Positions 29,122-38,587 of a DNA stretch of 64,000 bases are shown here, piece by piece. The notes beneath the pieces are model-generated. The model searched no databases and was not told the DNA's origin. It was given only the letters and a program-made list of their open reading frames with translations. Source of the DNA: Pseudoxanthomonas mexicana (GTDB taxonomy: Bacteria; Pseudomonadota; Gammaproteobacteria; Xanthomonadales; Xanthomonadaceae); assembly GCF_001556105.1 (NCBI RefSeq), contig NZ_LSIF01000060.1, forward strand, positions 22,483 to 86,482, in the 5' to 3' direction. Both the position numbers and the translations under genes were made by a program. Positions within the stretch are counted from its first letter, which is position 1; the number at the start of each line of letters is the position of its first letter.

Positions 29122-30944
29122 TGCGGCCGCGTCGGCCCCGGGGCCGGCGCATCGCCGCGCTCCTGTTGTGGGCGTGGCTCGGTCCGGCCGCCACGGCGGC
29201 CGCGCTCGAGATCGATTCATCCCGGCTGGACATCGACGGCATCGCCGCGACACAGGCGCTCGTCGATGATGTGTTGCCACGCCTGCCCGAGGCGTGGCGC
29301 AAGGGCCTGCCATCCGATCTGGTCCTGCAATGGCGTGACGACCTGCCGGTGCATGTCGCGGGACGACGGAGCGGCCATCGCATCCTGCTTCCACGCCGCC
29401 TGTTGCAGGCATGGCGCATGCGCGACACCGTGCCGGCGGACGATGCCTCGTTGCGTGCTGGCCGGGAAGCGCTGGTGCACGAACTGGCGCACAGCTATGA
29501 CCGTGCCCAAGGCAACGTGCTGTCCGGCGACCCGCGCCTGCGCGATCTGGCGGGCTGGCAGCGCAGCGTGCTTCCCCTCGCTGGGCGTCGCTCGCGCAAC
29601 GATTTCGTCGCCCGCACACCCGATCCTTACGAACTGGAACGTCCGTCCGAGTTCGTGGCAGTGAACCTCGAGCATTTCGTGCTCGATGCGAGCTATGGCT
29701 GCCGGCGTCCCGCGCTGCATCGCCATTTCGCGGAGCACTTCGACCTTCCCACTACGGTGGAGGCCTGTGCGCCCGGGCTGCCGTTCCTGGACGTGGATGC
29801 CGAAGGGGGCGATGCCTCGCTGCTCGCCCTCGATCCCTCGCGCGTCTATGCGGTCGACTATCTGCTGGCCGAGGGCAACACCCAGGCGATGAGCCGCTGG
29901 GGGCACAGCATGCTGCGGCTGGTGATCTGCGCGCCCGGGCGTGCGCCGGGGCCGGACTGCCGATTCGACCTGGCCCACCATCGCGTGCTGTCGTTCCGTG
30001 CCTTCGTCGGCGACGTGCAGATCTCCGGCTGGCGCGGCCTGACCGGTTCGTACCCGTCGCGCCTGTTCCTGCTGCCGCTGGACCAGGTGATCGAGGAGTA
30101 CACGCGCGTCGAACTGCGCGGGTTGCAGTCGATTCCGCTACGCCTCCAGCAGGATGAGGTCGTGTCGCTGCTGGAGCGCGCCGCCCAGTTGCACTGGAGC
30201 TACGACGGCCGCTACTACTTCATCAGCAACAACTGCGCGGTCGAGACGTGGAAGCTGCTGCACGACGGCGTGCCCCGGCTGGCCGGTGAATCCTTCGCCA
30301 GCATCACGCCGACCGGCCTGCTGAAGAAGCTGACGCGGCGCGGCATCGCGGATGCGAGCGTGCTGGACGATCCCGAGGATGCGAAGCGGCTCGGCTACTA
30401 CTTCGAACCGATGAGTGCCCGCTACGACGCGTTGTTCGCCGTCGCGCGCGCTTCGCTGTCGTTGCCGCAACCGGATGCGCAGGCCTGGCTGGCGCTGTCA
30501 CCGACCGACCGGGCCGCCTGGCTGCCGCGTGCGGATTTGCGCGCCAGTGCGGCGCTGCTGGTGCTGGAGAACGCGGCGCAGCGCCGCCAGCAGCTATTGT
30601 TGCGCGACGAACTGAAACGGCGCTACCTGGATCGCGATGCCCCTGCCGACATCACACAGGCGCTGCAGGCGCTACGGACATGGCTGGGCGATACCGGCTT
30701 CGTCAGTCGTCCGTCGGAGCTGGTGCCTGAGGGCTACGGACTGCCGCAGGCGGAGGAGCGCGCCCGCGTCGCGGACGAAGCCCGCGTGCGCGTCGCGCGC
30801 CTGCGTGAACAGGACGGGGTGCTGCGTGAAGAACTGGAGCGCTGGCTGCCTGCCGACCAGCGCGAGGTACTGCAAGGCATCGAGGCGAACCTCGAGACGA
30901 TCGGTGCGCGCCTGCGCGCACTGGATGCGGCAGGCGCGTCGTAG
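29121..30944 (+). CDS. DUF4105 (Lnb-type) protein with N-terminal HExxH domain
   Basis: A 607-residue exported protein. After a signal peptide (to about residue 29), an N-terminal domain carries HELAHSYD (His120 and His124) with a downstream ERPSEFVAVNLEHF, consistent with a metallopeptidase-like fold. A DUF4105 domain (about 245-400) has WGHSMLRL (His262) and ISNNCAVETW (Cys372), the pair conserved in the lipoprotein N-acyltransferase Lnb. The last ~200 residues are helical and may be coiled (EEARVRVARLREQDGV-like stretch). Acyl transfer is possible but unproven. Coupled to the DUF2388 gene. Confidence 0.75.
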   Translation: MRPRRPRGRRIAALLLWAWLGPAATAAALEIDSSRLDIDGIAATQALVDDVLPRLPEAWRKGLPSDLVLQWRDDLPVHVAGRRSGHRILLPRRLLQAWRMRDTVPADDASLRAGREALVHELAHSYDRAQGNVLSGDPRLRDLAGWQRSVLPLAGRRSRNDFVARTPDPYELERPSEFVAVNLEHFVLDASYGCRRPALHRHFAEHFDLPTTVEACAPGLPFLDVDAEGGDASLLALDPSRVYAVDYLLAEGNTQAMSRWGHSMLRLVICAPGRAPGPDCRFDLAHHRVLSFRAFVGDVQISGWRGLTGSYPSRLFLLPLDQVIEEYTRVELRGLQSIPLRLQQDEVVSLLERAAQLHWSYDGRYYFISNNCAVETWKLLHDGVPRLAGESFASITPTGLLKKLTRRGIADASVLDDPEDAKRLGYYFEPMSARYDALFAVARASLSLPQPDAQAWLALSPTDRAAWLPRADLRASAALLVLENAAQRRQQLLLRDELKRRYLDRDAPADITQALQALRTWLGDTGFVSRPSELVPEGYGLPQAEERARVADEARVRVARLREQDGVLREELERWLPADQREVLQGIEANLETIGARLRALDAAGAS

Positions 30945-30953
30945 GCCGGAACC

Positions 30954-31520
30954 TCAGTCGGCGCGGCCGCCAAACTCGCCGGTGGTCGTGTTGACCAGGA
31001 TGCGTTCGCCGTTGGTGATGTACTCCGGGACCATGATCTCGATGCCGGTGCTGAGCTTGGCCGGCTTCGGGCGCTTGGTGGCGGTGCCGCCTTTCAGTTC
31101 CGGCGGCGTTTCCACCACTTCCAGCGTCACGTGCTGCGGCAGTTGCAGCGCGACCGGCAGTTCGTCGATCACCTGCACGTAGCAGCCCGTCAGCCCGTCG
31201 GTGATGTAACCGGCGTCATCGCCGAGCACGTTCGCGTCCAGCGTGTACTGGGTGTAGTCCTCGTCATCGAGGAAGACGAACGCTTCGCCGTCCTTGTACG
31301 AATACGTGGCCTGGCGGCGCAGCAGTTCCACTTCGCTCAGGGTGTCGTCGCCGTCGAAGCTGGCATCCAGCTTGTTGCCGCCCGGCACGCTGTACATGAT
31401 GAAGCGGAAGCGTACGTTGCCACCGCGGCCCTGCGGCGAGCTGCGCTCGATGTCGCGGATCTGGTACACGCCGCCGTTGTGTTCGACGACGTTGCCCTTC
31501 TTGATGTCGAAAGCCTTCAT
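30954..31520 (-). CDS. yeiP: Elongation factor P-like protein EfpL (YeiP)
   Basis: A 188-residue three-domain translation factor that rescues ribosomes stalled on polyproline-type sequences. The tip loop [12 protein letters not shown], with Arg32, replaces the modified lysine/arginine of EF-P and marks the YeiP/EfpL branch. Domains II and III follow ([20 protein letters not shown] and [18 protein letters not shown]). It is separated from the SDR gene upstream by 43 bases on the same strand, and converges on the DUF4105 gene. Confidence 0.92.
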   Translation of the reverse strand: MKAFDIKKGNVVEHNGGVYQIRDIERSSPQGRGGNVRFRFIMYSVPGGNKLDASFDGDDTLSEVELLRRQATYSYKDGEAFVFLDDEDYTQYTLDANVLGDDAGYITDGLTGCYVQVIDELPVALQLPQHVTLEVVETPPELKGGTATKRPKPAKLSTGIEIMVPEYITNGERILVNTTTGEFGGRAD

Positions 31521-31563
31521 GGATCAACCGGTTCTGTGGAATTGGAAGTGGGAATGCGCCGTA

Positions 31564-32334
31564 TCACTTCGGCGCGAGGCGCACGGCGCCGTCGAGGCGG
31601 ATGGTTTCGCCGTTGAGGTAGGGGTTGCCGAGGATATAGGCGACCAGGTCGGCGAATTCCTCCGGCTTGCCCAGGCGGGACGGGAAGGGGATCGAGGCGC
31701 TGAGCGACTGCTGCACGGCCTCCGGCATGCCATCGATCATCGGCGTCCAGAAGATGCCCGGCGCTACCGTCATCACGCGGATGCCGAAGCGCGAAAGTTC
31801 GCGCGCCATCGGCAGGGTCATGCCGACCACGCCGCCCTTCGAGGCCGAATACGCGGCCTGGCCGATCTGGCCTTCGTACGCCGCCACGCTGGCGGTGTTG
31901 ACGATGATGCCGCGCTCGCCGTCGGCATTCGGTGTGTTGTGCTGCATCAGGTCCGCGGCGGCCTTGGCCACGTTGAAGCTGCCGACCAGGTTGACCATCA
32001 CGGTGGCCTGGAAGGTGGACAGCGGCATCGGCGCTTCCTTGCCCAGCACGCGTCCGGCACCGAGGATGCCGGCGCAGTTGATCGCCGCATTCAGGCCGCC
32101 CAGAAAATCCTTCGCCGCCGCCACGTTCGCCGCCACGCCGGCTTCATCGGTCACGTCGGTGCGGAAGTAGCGGACGTTGGCCTCGCCGAGGTCGGCGACG
32201 GCGGCCGCGCCCTTGTCGTCGTTGACGTCGAACAGCGCCGCCTTGCCGCCGTGGGCGACGAGGTGGCGGGCCACGGCCAGGCCGAGGCCGGAAACGCCGC
32301 CGGTGATGACGGCACGGGTATCGGAAAGCTGCAT
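31564..32334 (-). CDS. Short-chain dehydrogenase, 3-hydroxyacyl-CoA dehydrogenase type II-like
   Basis: A 256-residue SDR. NAD binds at ITGGVSGLGLAV; NTASVAAYEGQIGQAAYSAS carries the catalytic Ser, Tyr and, four residues on, Lys. The close similarity to HSD17B10-type enzymes (e.g. GGLNAAINCAGILGAGRVLG) suggests a role in beta-oxidation or isoleucine breakdown. It lies 160 bases after the leucine-catabolic operon, and the palindrome at 32410 sits between. The start was taken at 32334. Confidence 0.85.
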   Translation of the reverse strand: MQLSDTRAVITGGVSGLGLAVARHLVAHGGKAALFDVNDDKGAAAVADLGEANVRYFRTDVTDEAGVAANVAAAKDFLGGLNAAINCAGILGAGRVLGKEAPMPLSTFQATVMVNLVGSFNVAKAAADLMQHNTPNADGERGIIVNTASVAAYEGQIGQAAYSASKGGVVGMTLPMARELSRFGIRVMTVAPGIFWTPMIDGMPEAVQQSLSASIPFPSRLGKPEEFADLVAYILGNPYLNGETIRLDGAVRLAPK

Positions 32335-32409
32335 GCGGTGGACCTGCGGCGGAAAGGCGGCCATTTTACGCGATGGCGGGCAGGGGGCGGCATGACCGGA
32401 GTAGCTCGC

Positions 32410-32474
32410 GTGGGAGCGACGTCAGTCGCGATGCCTTCTCGGCAAGGCCCCATCGCGACTCACGTCGCTCCCAC
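32410..32474. repeat. Palindromic intergenic repeat (second full copy)
   Basis: 24-bp arms (32410-32433 and 32451-32474, core GTGGGAGCGACGT) with one mismatch; the loop holds a smaller GCC/GGC hairpin. It is the same family as 6316-6380, placed between the c-di-GMP gene and the SDR gene, both on the minus strand. Confidence 0.85.
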
Positions 32475-32494
32475 AATACGCGGGAGAGTGCCCC

Positions 32495-35056
32495 TCAGGC
32501 GCGCAGCGCCCGCTCCAGCGGCGCGGCGGCGAACCGCCGCGCGAATTCGTCCGGCGACAGGCCAGGCGCGAACAGGAAGCCCTGGCCGATGGGGACGCCG
32601 AGGTTCAGCAGGAACTGGCGCTGGGCCTCCGACTCCACGCCTTCGGCCACCAGGCCCAGGCCCAAACTGCGCGCGATGGCGGAAACGGCCTGGCAGACGG
32701 CGACATCGGAGCGGTTGCTGGGCACGCCCTCGGTGAACAGGGGGCTCAGTTTCAGGCCATGGATGGGCAGGCGACGCAGGTAGTTCAATGCGCTGTAGCC
32801 CTCGCCGAAGTCGTCGATGGTCAGCAGCACGCCCAGTTGCCGCAGGTCGGCGAAGGTGCGCAGCGTCGCCGGTGCGTCCTCGATCAGCACGCGCTCGGTG
32901 AACTCCAGCTCCAGCGCGCTGCCCGGCAGGTCGAACTCGGCCAGGATGGCGCGCACGCGGTCGGCGAGGTCGTCGCCGGCAAACTGCCGGTACGAGACGT
33001 TGACCGCCACGCGCACGATGCCCAGGCCATGGTCGCGCCATGCCGCCACCTGCCGGCAGGCTGCGCGCAGTACCCAGCTGCCGATGCGCACGATGTCGCC
33101 GGTGGTTTCGGCGTGGCTGATGAACACGTCCGGGCGCAGTTCGCCCAGCTGGTGGTTCTGCCAGCGGATCAGCGCCTCGCCGGCGATGATGCGGCCGTTG
33201 CGCAGGTCGACCTGCGGCTGGTAGACGAGGCGGAACTCTTCGTTGTCGACCGCGCGGCGGAGTTGCGTCTCGATCTGCAGGCGGTCCTGCTGCTGCTGCG
33301 CGAGTTCCTGGGTGAAGCTCTGCCAGCCGTTGCGTGCGCGATGTTTGCTGTCGTACATCGCGATGTCGGCGTTCTGGATGAGCTGCTGCGGACGCAGCCC
33401 GTCACGCGGCGCCACCGACAGGCCGATGCTGGCGGTGATGGCGAATTCGTCCTTGCCGAAGCGGAACGCGTCGGCGAACGCGCCGAGCACCGCGTGCGCC
33501 ATCGCCTCGGGCTGGTGCGGGTCGTCGCCGGCGTCGCAGATCACCAGGAATTCGTCGCCGCCGAAGCGCGCGATCATGCCTTCGGTACCGACCGCGCCGC
33601 GGATGCGGTCGGAGGCCTGCACCAGCAGCTCGTCGCCGGCGTTGTGGCCCAGCACGTCGTTGACCATCTTGAAGCGGTCGAGGTCGATGTAGAGCACGGC
33701 GACGCGTGCGCGCTCGGGATCGGCCAGTCGTGCGTCGAGCTCGGTCAGCACGGCGTCGCGGTTCATCAGCCCGGTCAGCGGATCGGTGCGCGCCTGGATG
33801 CGCAGCATTTCCTCGGCCTGCTTGTCCTGCGAGATGTCCTGCATGGTGCCGGTGATGCGCGAAGCACCCGGGTCGCCCGGCTCGGCATCGCCGATCACGC
33901 GGATCCAGAACGGATGGCCGTCGGCCTGCGTGCCCTGCAGCTCCAGATCGAAGCCCTGGCCGCCAGCGGTGATCAGGTCCAGCGCACCGCGCAAGCGACG
34001 GCGGTCCGGTTCGCGCAGGCACGTCAGCATGTCGTCCAGCGTGACCAGCGGACGCGCCGCGCCGAGGATGCGCTGGGCTTCGTCGGTCAGGTACATGCGG
34101 TCGCGGCCGAGATCCCATTCCCAGCCGCCGATGTGCGCCAGCGACTGCGCACGGTCGAACAGCGCGCTGTCGCGCTTGAGCTCGGTGACGTCACTGAACA
34201 GCGTGCTGACCTGCGCCGGCACGCTGGCGCCGGGCGCGAACTGCGGCACCGAGGTGGCGGTGAGCCAGAGCAGCTGCTTCTTCTCGCGGTGGTACAGGCC
34301 CAGCAGCACGCTCTCGACCATCTGGCCGGAGTCCAGCGCACGCTGGGCGGGCAGCTCGTGGCGGGCCATCTCGCGGCCGTGCTCGTCGACGATGTGCCAA
34401 CGGCCGAGCGCCAGTTCCTGGTCGGCGCGCTGGTCCTCGCGGATGCCGAAGATGCGCATTGCGGCGCCGTTGCAGTACTGCACTTCGAGGTCGCGGTTGT
34501 GCACCACGATGCCCTTGTCGATCGTCTCCATCAGCTCGCGGTAGCGCAACTCCGCCAACCGCCGGCTACTGATGTCGCGGGCGACCGCGACGATGCTCTT
34601 GCGGCCGTCGAAGTTGATGTTGGCCGAGTGCACTTCGACGGGGAAACGGGTGCCGTCGCCGCGCATGTTGGTGACCTCGATGACATAGGTCACGCCACGG
34701 TTCAGCGTTTCCCATACCGGCACCAGGTGATCGCGCGGCAGATCGGGATTCAACACGTTGATGTTGTTGCCGACGATCTCGTCGCGGGGGCGGCGATACG
34801 CCAGCATGCCGGCCTGGTTGAGGTCGAGCACGGTACCGTCCTCGGCGATGATGCTGACCGGATCGGGGACGGCGTCGAACAGGTTGCGATAGCGGGAGCG
34901 TTCGGTGTCGGCTTCGTGTTGCTTGGCGCGGAGCGCTTCACCGGCCTGGCGAAGGAGGTCGGTCGTTGCGGCATCGAGGCCATCAGCCGAGGCCGCGCGC
35001 TCCAGGGCGGCGGCCAGCGCCATCGTGTCGACGTCGCTGGCCGGGCCCGTGCTCAT
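32495..35056 (-). CDS. PAS-PAS-PAS-GGDEF-EAL c-di-GMP protein
   Basis: An 853-residue soluble regulator. Residues ~55-168, 170-290 and 295-410 look like PAS folds (SRYRNLFDAVPDPVSIIAED at the first). GGDEF (about 425-585) keeps ARFGGDEF; the RxxD site is absent. EAL (about 600-845) keeps EALIRW, NVSYRQF, the metal motif in ELEFTERVL, TIDDFGEG and AEGVES, so phosphodiesterase activity is likely; both activities are possible. There is no signal peptide. Its ATG overlaps the HMG-CoA lyase TGA (ATGA), putting it in the leucine operon. Confidence 0.87.
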   Translation of the reverse strand: MSTGPASDVDTMALAAALERAASADGLDAATTDLLRQAGEALRAKQHEADTERSRYRNLFDAVPDPVSIIAEDGTVLDLNQAGMLAYRRPRDEIVGNNINVLNPDLPRDHLVPVWETLNRGVTYVIEVTNMRGDGTRFPVEVHSANINFDGRKSIVAVARDISSRRLAELRYRELMETIDKGIVVHNRDLEVQYCNGAAMRIFGIREDQRADQELALGRWHIVDEHGREMARHELPAQRALDSGQMVESVLLGLYHREKKQLLWLTATSVPQFAPGASVPAQVSTLFSDVTELKRDSALFDRAQSLAHIGGWEWDLGRDRMYLTDEAQRILGAARPLVTLDDMLTCLREPDRRRLRGALDLITAGGQGFDLELQGTQADGHPFWIRVIGDAEPGDPGASRITGTMQDISQDKQAEEMLRIQARTDPLTGLMNRDAVLTELDARLADPERARVAVLYIDLDRFKMVNDVLGHNAGDELLVQASDRIRGAVGTEGMIARFGGDEFLVICDAGDDPHQPEAMAHAVLGAFADAFRFGKDEFAITASIGLSVAPRDGLRPQQLIQNADIAMYDSKHRARNGWQSFTQELAQQQQDRLQIETQLRRAVDNEEFRLVYQPQVDLRNGRIIAGEALIRWQNHQLGELRPDVFISHAETTGDIVRIGSWVLRAACRQVAAWRDHGLGIVRVAVNVSYRQFAGDDLADRVRAILAEFDLPGSALELEFTERVLIEDAPATLRTFADLRQLGVLLTIDDFGEGYSALNYLRRLPIHGLKLSPLFTEGVPSNRSDVAVCQAVSAIARSLGLGLVAEGVESEAQRQFLLNLGVPIGQGFLFAPGLSPDEFARRFAAAPLERALRA

Positions 35057-35976
35057 GCGGCCGCCAGGGCCTTGCCGACGCGGCTGCCGGTTTCACGGCC
35101 CAGCCGCGAAGCCAGCCAGCGCCCGGTGTCCGCCAGCAGGTCCAGGTCCACGCCGGTGCGCAGGCCCATGCCGTGCAGCAGGTAGACCACGTCTTCGCTG
35201 GCGACGTTGCCGCTGGCGCCCTTGGCATAGGGACAACCACCCGCGCCCGACACGGCCGAGTCGACCACGCGGACGCCAACGTCGAGACAGGCGAGGATGT
35301 TGGCCAAGGCTTGCCCGTACGTATCATGGAAATGCACCGCCAGTGCGGCCATCGGCACCTCCGCCGCGACGGCGGCCAGCATCTCGGCCGCCTTGCGCGG
35401 CGTGCCGACGCCGATGGTGTCGCCCAGAGAGATTTCGTAGCAGCCCATCGCATGCAGGTGCCGCGCCACGCGCACCACGTCGGTGACCGGAACCTCGCCC
35501 TGATAGGGGCAGCCAAGGACGGTGGACACGTAACCGCGCACTTTCACGCCATCAGCCGCAGCGCGTTCCAGCACCGGGCGGAAGCGTTCGATGGATGCGT
35601 CGATGGACGCGTTGATGTTCTTCTGGGTAAAGGCTTCGGACGCGGCGGTGAAGACGGCCACTTCCTCCACCCCGACGGCGCGCGCGCGCGCGTAGCCGGT
35701 TTCGTTCGGGACCAGCACCGGATACGACGTGCCGGGACGCCGCTGGATCGCCGAGAACACCTCGGCTGCGTCGGCCAGTTGCGGCACCCACTTCGGGCTG
35801 ACGAAGCTGGTGGCTTCGATGCTGAGCAGGCCGGTGCGCGACAGGCGATCGATCAGCGCGACCTTGTCGGCGCTGGCGACCAGCGTCTTCTCGTTCTGCA
35901 GGCCATCGCGCGGCCCGACCTCCACGATCCTGACGAAGTCGCTGTCGGCGGAAGGGTTGGTCAGATCAGGATTCAT
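35053..35976 (-). CDS. Hydroxymethylglutaryl-CoA lyase
   Basis: A 307-residue TIM-barrel enzyme splitting HMG-CoA to acetyl-CoA and acetoacetate, the last leucine step. The catalytic Arg and metal Asp are in VEVGPRDGLQNEK, the metal His pair in VHFHDTYGQAL, and the active-site loop Cys in GGCPYAKGASGN. Both ends overlap neighbours: the start with the lipoprotein stop (ATGA), the stop with the c-di-GMP gene start. This corresponds to liuE/mvaB of other bacteria. Confidence 0.92.
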   Translation of the reverse strand: MNPDLTNPSADSDFVRIVEVGPRDGLQNEKTLVASADKVALIDRLSRTGLLSIEATSFVSPKWVPQLADAAEVFSAIQRRPGTSYPVLVPNETGYARARAVGVEEVAVFTAASEAFTQKNINASIDASIERFRPVLERAAADGVKVRGYVSTVLGCPYQGEVPVTDVVRVARHLHAMGCYEISLGDTIGVGTPRKAAEMLAAVAAEVPMAALAVHFHDTYGQALANILACLDVGVRVVDSAVSGAGGCPYAKGASGNVASEDVVYLLHGMGLRTGVDLDLLADTGRWLASRLGRETGSRVGKALAAA

Positions 35977-36599
35977 GACGACGCTCCGTCTTTCGCGCGT
36001 CGCATGCGCAGGGTCTTGTCGCTGCCATCGAAGGCGTCGAACAGATCGGGATGCCGGCGCAGCAGCTCACGCAGCTGCTCGGGCTCGCCTTCGAAGAGAT
36101 AGGTGCTGGCATCGGTCTCGCGCGCTTTCAGCGTGCCCTGTTGCACCCGCTGCATGATGGCCACCGTGTCGAGCATCGCGATCTGCAGCGTATCGTCGCG
36201 GATGCGGTATTTCAGCAGCGTGACGGCATCGGCGGGAATGCCCTTGGGCGTCGGCGGCGCGGTCTTGCCGGTGGCGAACAGGCCTTCCAGTTCGTCGAAC
36301 CCGAGGGCGATGTAGCGTTCGCCGTCGATCTCGAAGCCCAGCGCATCGAACCCCGGTTCGTCGCGGCGCTCCGTGTCGCGCAGACGCACGTGGCACGTCG
36401 CGTCGACGTCCGCATAGTCGTCCCTGCCCAACGGCACCTTGTCCTGCGGACTGCCGGCAAGGGGAATCCAGCGGCCGACCAACGCGGGATCGCAAACGAG
36501 TGCGGCAGGCGGCCGTTCGAACATCACGCAGCCTGCCAGCATGGAGATGGCCGCCAGCAGAAGGGTCGTTGAACGCAGGTGCGCCATGCGGCTCATCAT
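35973..36599 (-). CDS. Putative lipoprotein in the leucine operon
   Basis: A 208-residue protein with a lipobox, LLLAAISMLAGC (Cys24), and so probably a membrane-anchored lipoprotein. The mature part has no family I recognise: a beta-rich domain with WIPLAGSPQDKVPLG and YIALGFDELEGLF, and a helical end DLFDAFDGSDKTLRMR. Its ATG (36599) overlaps the MCC alpha stop and its TGA overlaps the HMG-CoA lyase start, so it is produced with leucine enzymes. Role unknown. Confidence 0.7.
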   Translation of the reverse strand: MMSRMAHLRSTTLLLAAISMLAGCVMFERPPAALVCDPALVGRWIPLAGSPQDKVPLGRDDYADVDATCHVRLRDTERRDEPGFDALGFEIDGERYIALGFDELEGLFATGKTAPPTPKGIPADAVTLLKYRIRDDTLQIAMLDTVAIMQRVQQGTLKARETDASTYLFEGEPEQLRELLRRHPDLFDAFDGSDKTLRMRRAKDGASS

Positions 36600-38587
36600 T
36601 CCAGTGTCACGAGTAAGCTGTCGGCCTCGACGAAATCGCCCGCGGCGGCACGCACCTCCGCCACCACGCCATCGCGCGGTGCCTTGACTGCCAGCTCCAT
36701 CTTCATCGCTTCCATCACCAGCAGTTCCTGTCCGGCCGTGACCGCATCCCCCGGCTGCGCCTTCACCAGCACCACGCGTCCCGGCATCGGGGCCGCGATC
36801 CTGCCGCCGCTTTCCGCACCGTCCGCGGCGGTCCGACGATAGGCCGGCACCGTTTCCACCGTGACGCGGCGTTCCCCGTCGTGCAGCGTCAGGCGCGTGC
36901 CGTGGCGCAGTACGCGGAATCGCCGCGCCTCTCCCTGAATACGCAAACCGAGGTAGCCCCCGGTCAGCTGGGCGCCCTCCACGTCGTAGGCGCCGTCCGC
37001 CAGCCGGATGCGGTAGTGACCGGCATATCCCTGTCCGGAGGCCTGCCACGCGTCGTCGCGATGCTGGAAGGCCAGCGGCCGCGCGCCGGCATGGCCCAGG
37101 CGCCAGCCGTCCACCCTGGACCAAGGCGAACCGGGCTCGGCGGACTGCGCGGCATGCTCGCGGGCGTCGGTCTCCTGCTGGAGCAGGGTCGCCACGGCAA
37201 GGGCGACCTGCTGTGCGCTGTCGAGGCGGGTGGCGGGCATGAATTCGTCTAGGTGGCGGTCCAGATACCCCGTATCGATACGGCCTTCGACCACGGCGGG
37301 ATGGCGGACCAGACGCTCCAGGAAGCCGATGTTGGACTTGGGGCCGACGATCTCGCAGGCCTCCAGCGCGGCACGCAGCTGGGCCAGGGCTTCCGCACGG
37401 TCGGTCCCGTGAACGATCAGCTTGGCGATCATCGGGTCGTAGAAGATGGTCACCGTGTCGCCTTCCGCCACGCCGGCATCCAGCCGGACGTGCTCATCCG
37501 GTGCCGGCAGGACCAGCCGGTCCAGACGCCCCGAGCCCGGCAGGAAGCCGGCTTCCGGATCCTCCGCGTACAGGCGCACCTCGATCGCGTGTCCGCGCTG
37601 TACCACCGACTCCTGCGTCAGCGGCAGGGGTTCGCCTGCGGCGACCCGCAGCTGCCATTCCACCAGGTCCAGTCCGGTGACGAACTCGGTGACCGGATGT
37701 TCCACCTGCAGGCGCGTGTTGATTTCCATGAAATAGAACTGGCCGTCGGGATCGACGATGAACTCCACCGTGCCCGCATTGGCGTAGTCGATCGCCTGTG
37801 CGGCCTTCACCGCCGCATCGCCCATGGCCGTGCGCAGGGCTGGCGTCAGGAACGGCGACGGCGATTCCTCCAGCACTTTCTGATAGCGGCGCTGGGCGGA
37901 GCACTCTCGCTCGTTGAGGTGCAGGGTATGGCCATGCGTGTCGGCGAACACCTGGATCTCGATGTGGCGCGGCGACTGCACGTAGCGCTCCAGCAAAACG
38001 CGGTCGCGCCCGAAGGCATTGGCGGCTTCGCGCTGGCAACTTTCCAACTGGGCGATGAACTCCTCCAGCCGGTGGACGATGCGCATGCCCTTGCCGCCGC
38101 CGCCATGCGCGGCCTTGATCATCAGCGGGAAACCGATGCGCGCCGCCTCGCGGGACAGCGTGTTAGGCGACTGGTCCTCGCCGGTATAGCCGGGAACGAC
38201 CGGCACGCCGGCGGCAGCCATCAGGTCCTTGGCACCGGCCTTGCTGCCCATCTTGCGCATGGACGCGCCGGACGGACCGATGAACACCATGCCGGCGGCC
38301 GCGACGGCATCGGCGAAGTCGGCGTTCTCGGACAGGAAGCCGTAGCCCGGATGGATGGCCTGGGCGCCGGTCTTCTTCGCCGCCTCGAGGATGGCATCGC
38401 CGCGCAGGTAACTGTCGGCGGGGCGCGGTCCGCCGATCAGATGGGCTTCGTCGGCCTGGCGCACGTGCTGGGCATCGGCGTCGGCGTCGGAGTACACGGC
38501 GACGGTGCGGATGCCGAGCCGGCGGCAGGTACGGATGACGCGGCAGGCGATTTCGCCGCGGTTGGCGATCAGGATCTTGGAGAACAT
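36596..38587 (-). CDS. 3-methylcrotonyl-CoA carboxylase, biotin-containing (alpha) subunit
   Basis: A 663-residue enzyme. Biotin carboxylase domain (1 to ~445): KILIANRGEIACRVIRTCRR, GGGGKGMRIV (ATP loop), EMNTRLQVEHPVTE-type motif seen as FMEINTRLQVEHPVTE. A middle beta domain follows, then the biotinyl domain with VMEAMKMELAV (biotin lysine Lys629). Neighbouring leucine enzymes make methylcrotonyl-CoA the best substrate; propionyl- or geranyl-CoA forms cannot be fully excluded. The beta partner is encoded apart at 46486-48093. Confidence 0.9.
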   Translation of the reverse strand: MFSKILIANRGEIACRVIRTCRRLGIRTVAVYSDADADAQHVRQADEAHLIGGPRPADSYLRGDAILEAAKKTGAQAIHPGYGFLSENADFADAVAAAGMVFIGPSGASMRKMGSKAGAKDLMAAAGVPVVPGYTGEDQSPNTLSREAARIGFPLMIKAAHGGGGKGMRIVHRLEEFIAQLESCQREAANAFGRDRVLLERYVQSPRHIEIQVFADTHGHTLHLNERECSAQRRYQKVLEESPSPFLTPALRTAMGDAAVKAAQAIDYANAGTVEFIVDPDGQFYFMEINTRLQVEHPVTEFVTGLDLVEWQLRVAAGEPLPLTQESVVQRGHAIEVRLYAEDPEAGFLPGSGRLDRLVLPAPDEHVRLDAGVAEGDTVTIFYDPMIAKLIVHGTDRAEALAQLRAALEACEIVGPKSNIGFLERLVRHPAVVEGRIDTGYLDRHLDEFMPATRLDSAQQVALAVATLLQQETDAREHAAQSAEPGSPWSRVDGWRLGHAGARPLAFQHRDDAWQASGQGYAGHYRIRLADGAYDVEGAQLTGGYLGLRIQGEARRFRVLRHGTRLTLHDGERRVTVETVPAYRRTAADGAESGGRIAAPMPGRVVLVKAQPGDAVTAGQELLVMEAMKMELAVKAPRDGVVAEVRAAAGDFVEADSLLVTLE

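Noticed and set aside
32759..35185. An 808-codon open reading opposite the c-di-GMP gene
   Set aside because: Low-complexity antisense reading; the minus-strand gene has full domain motifs.
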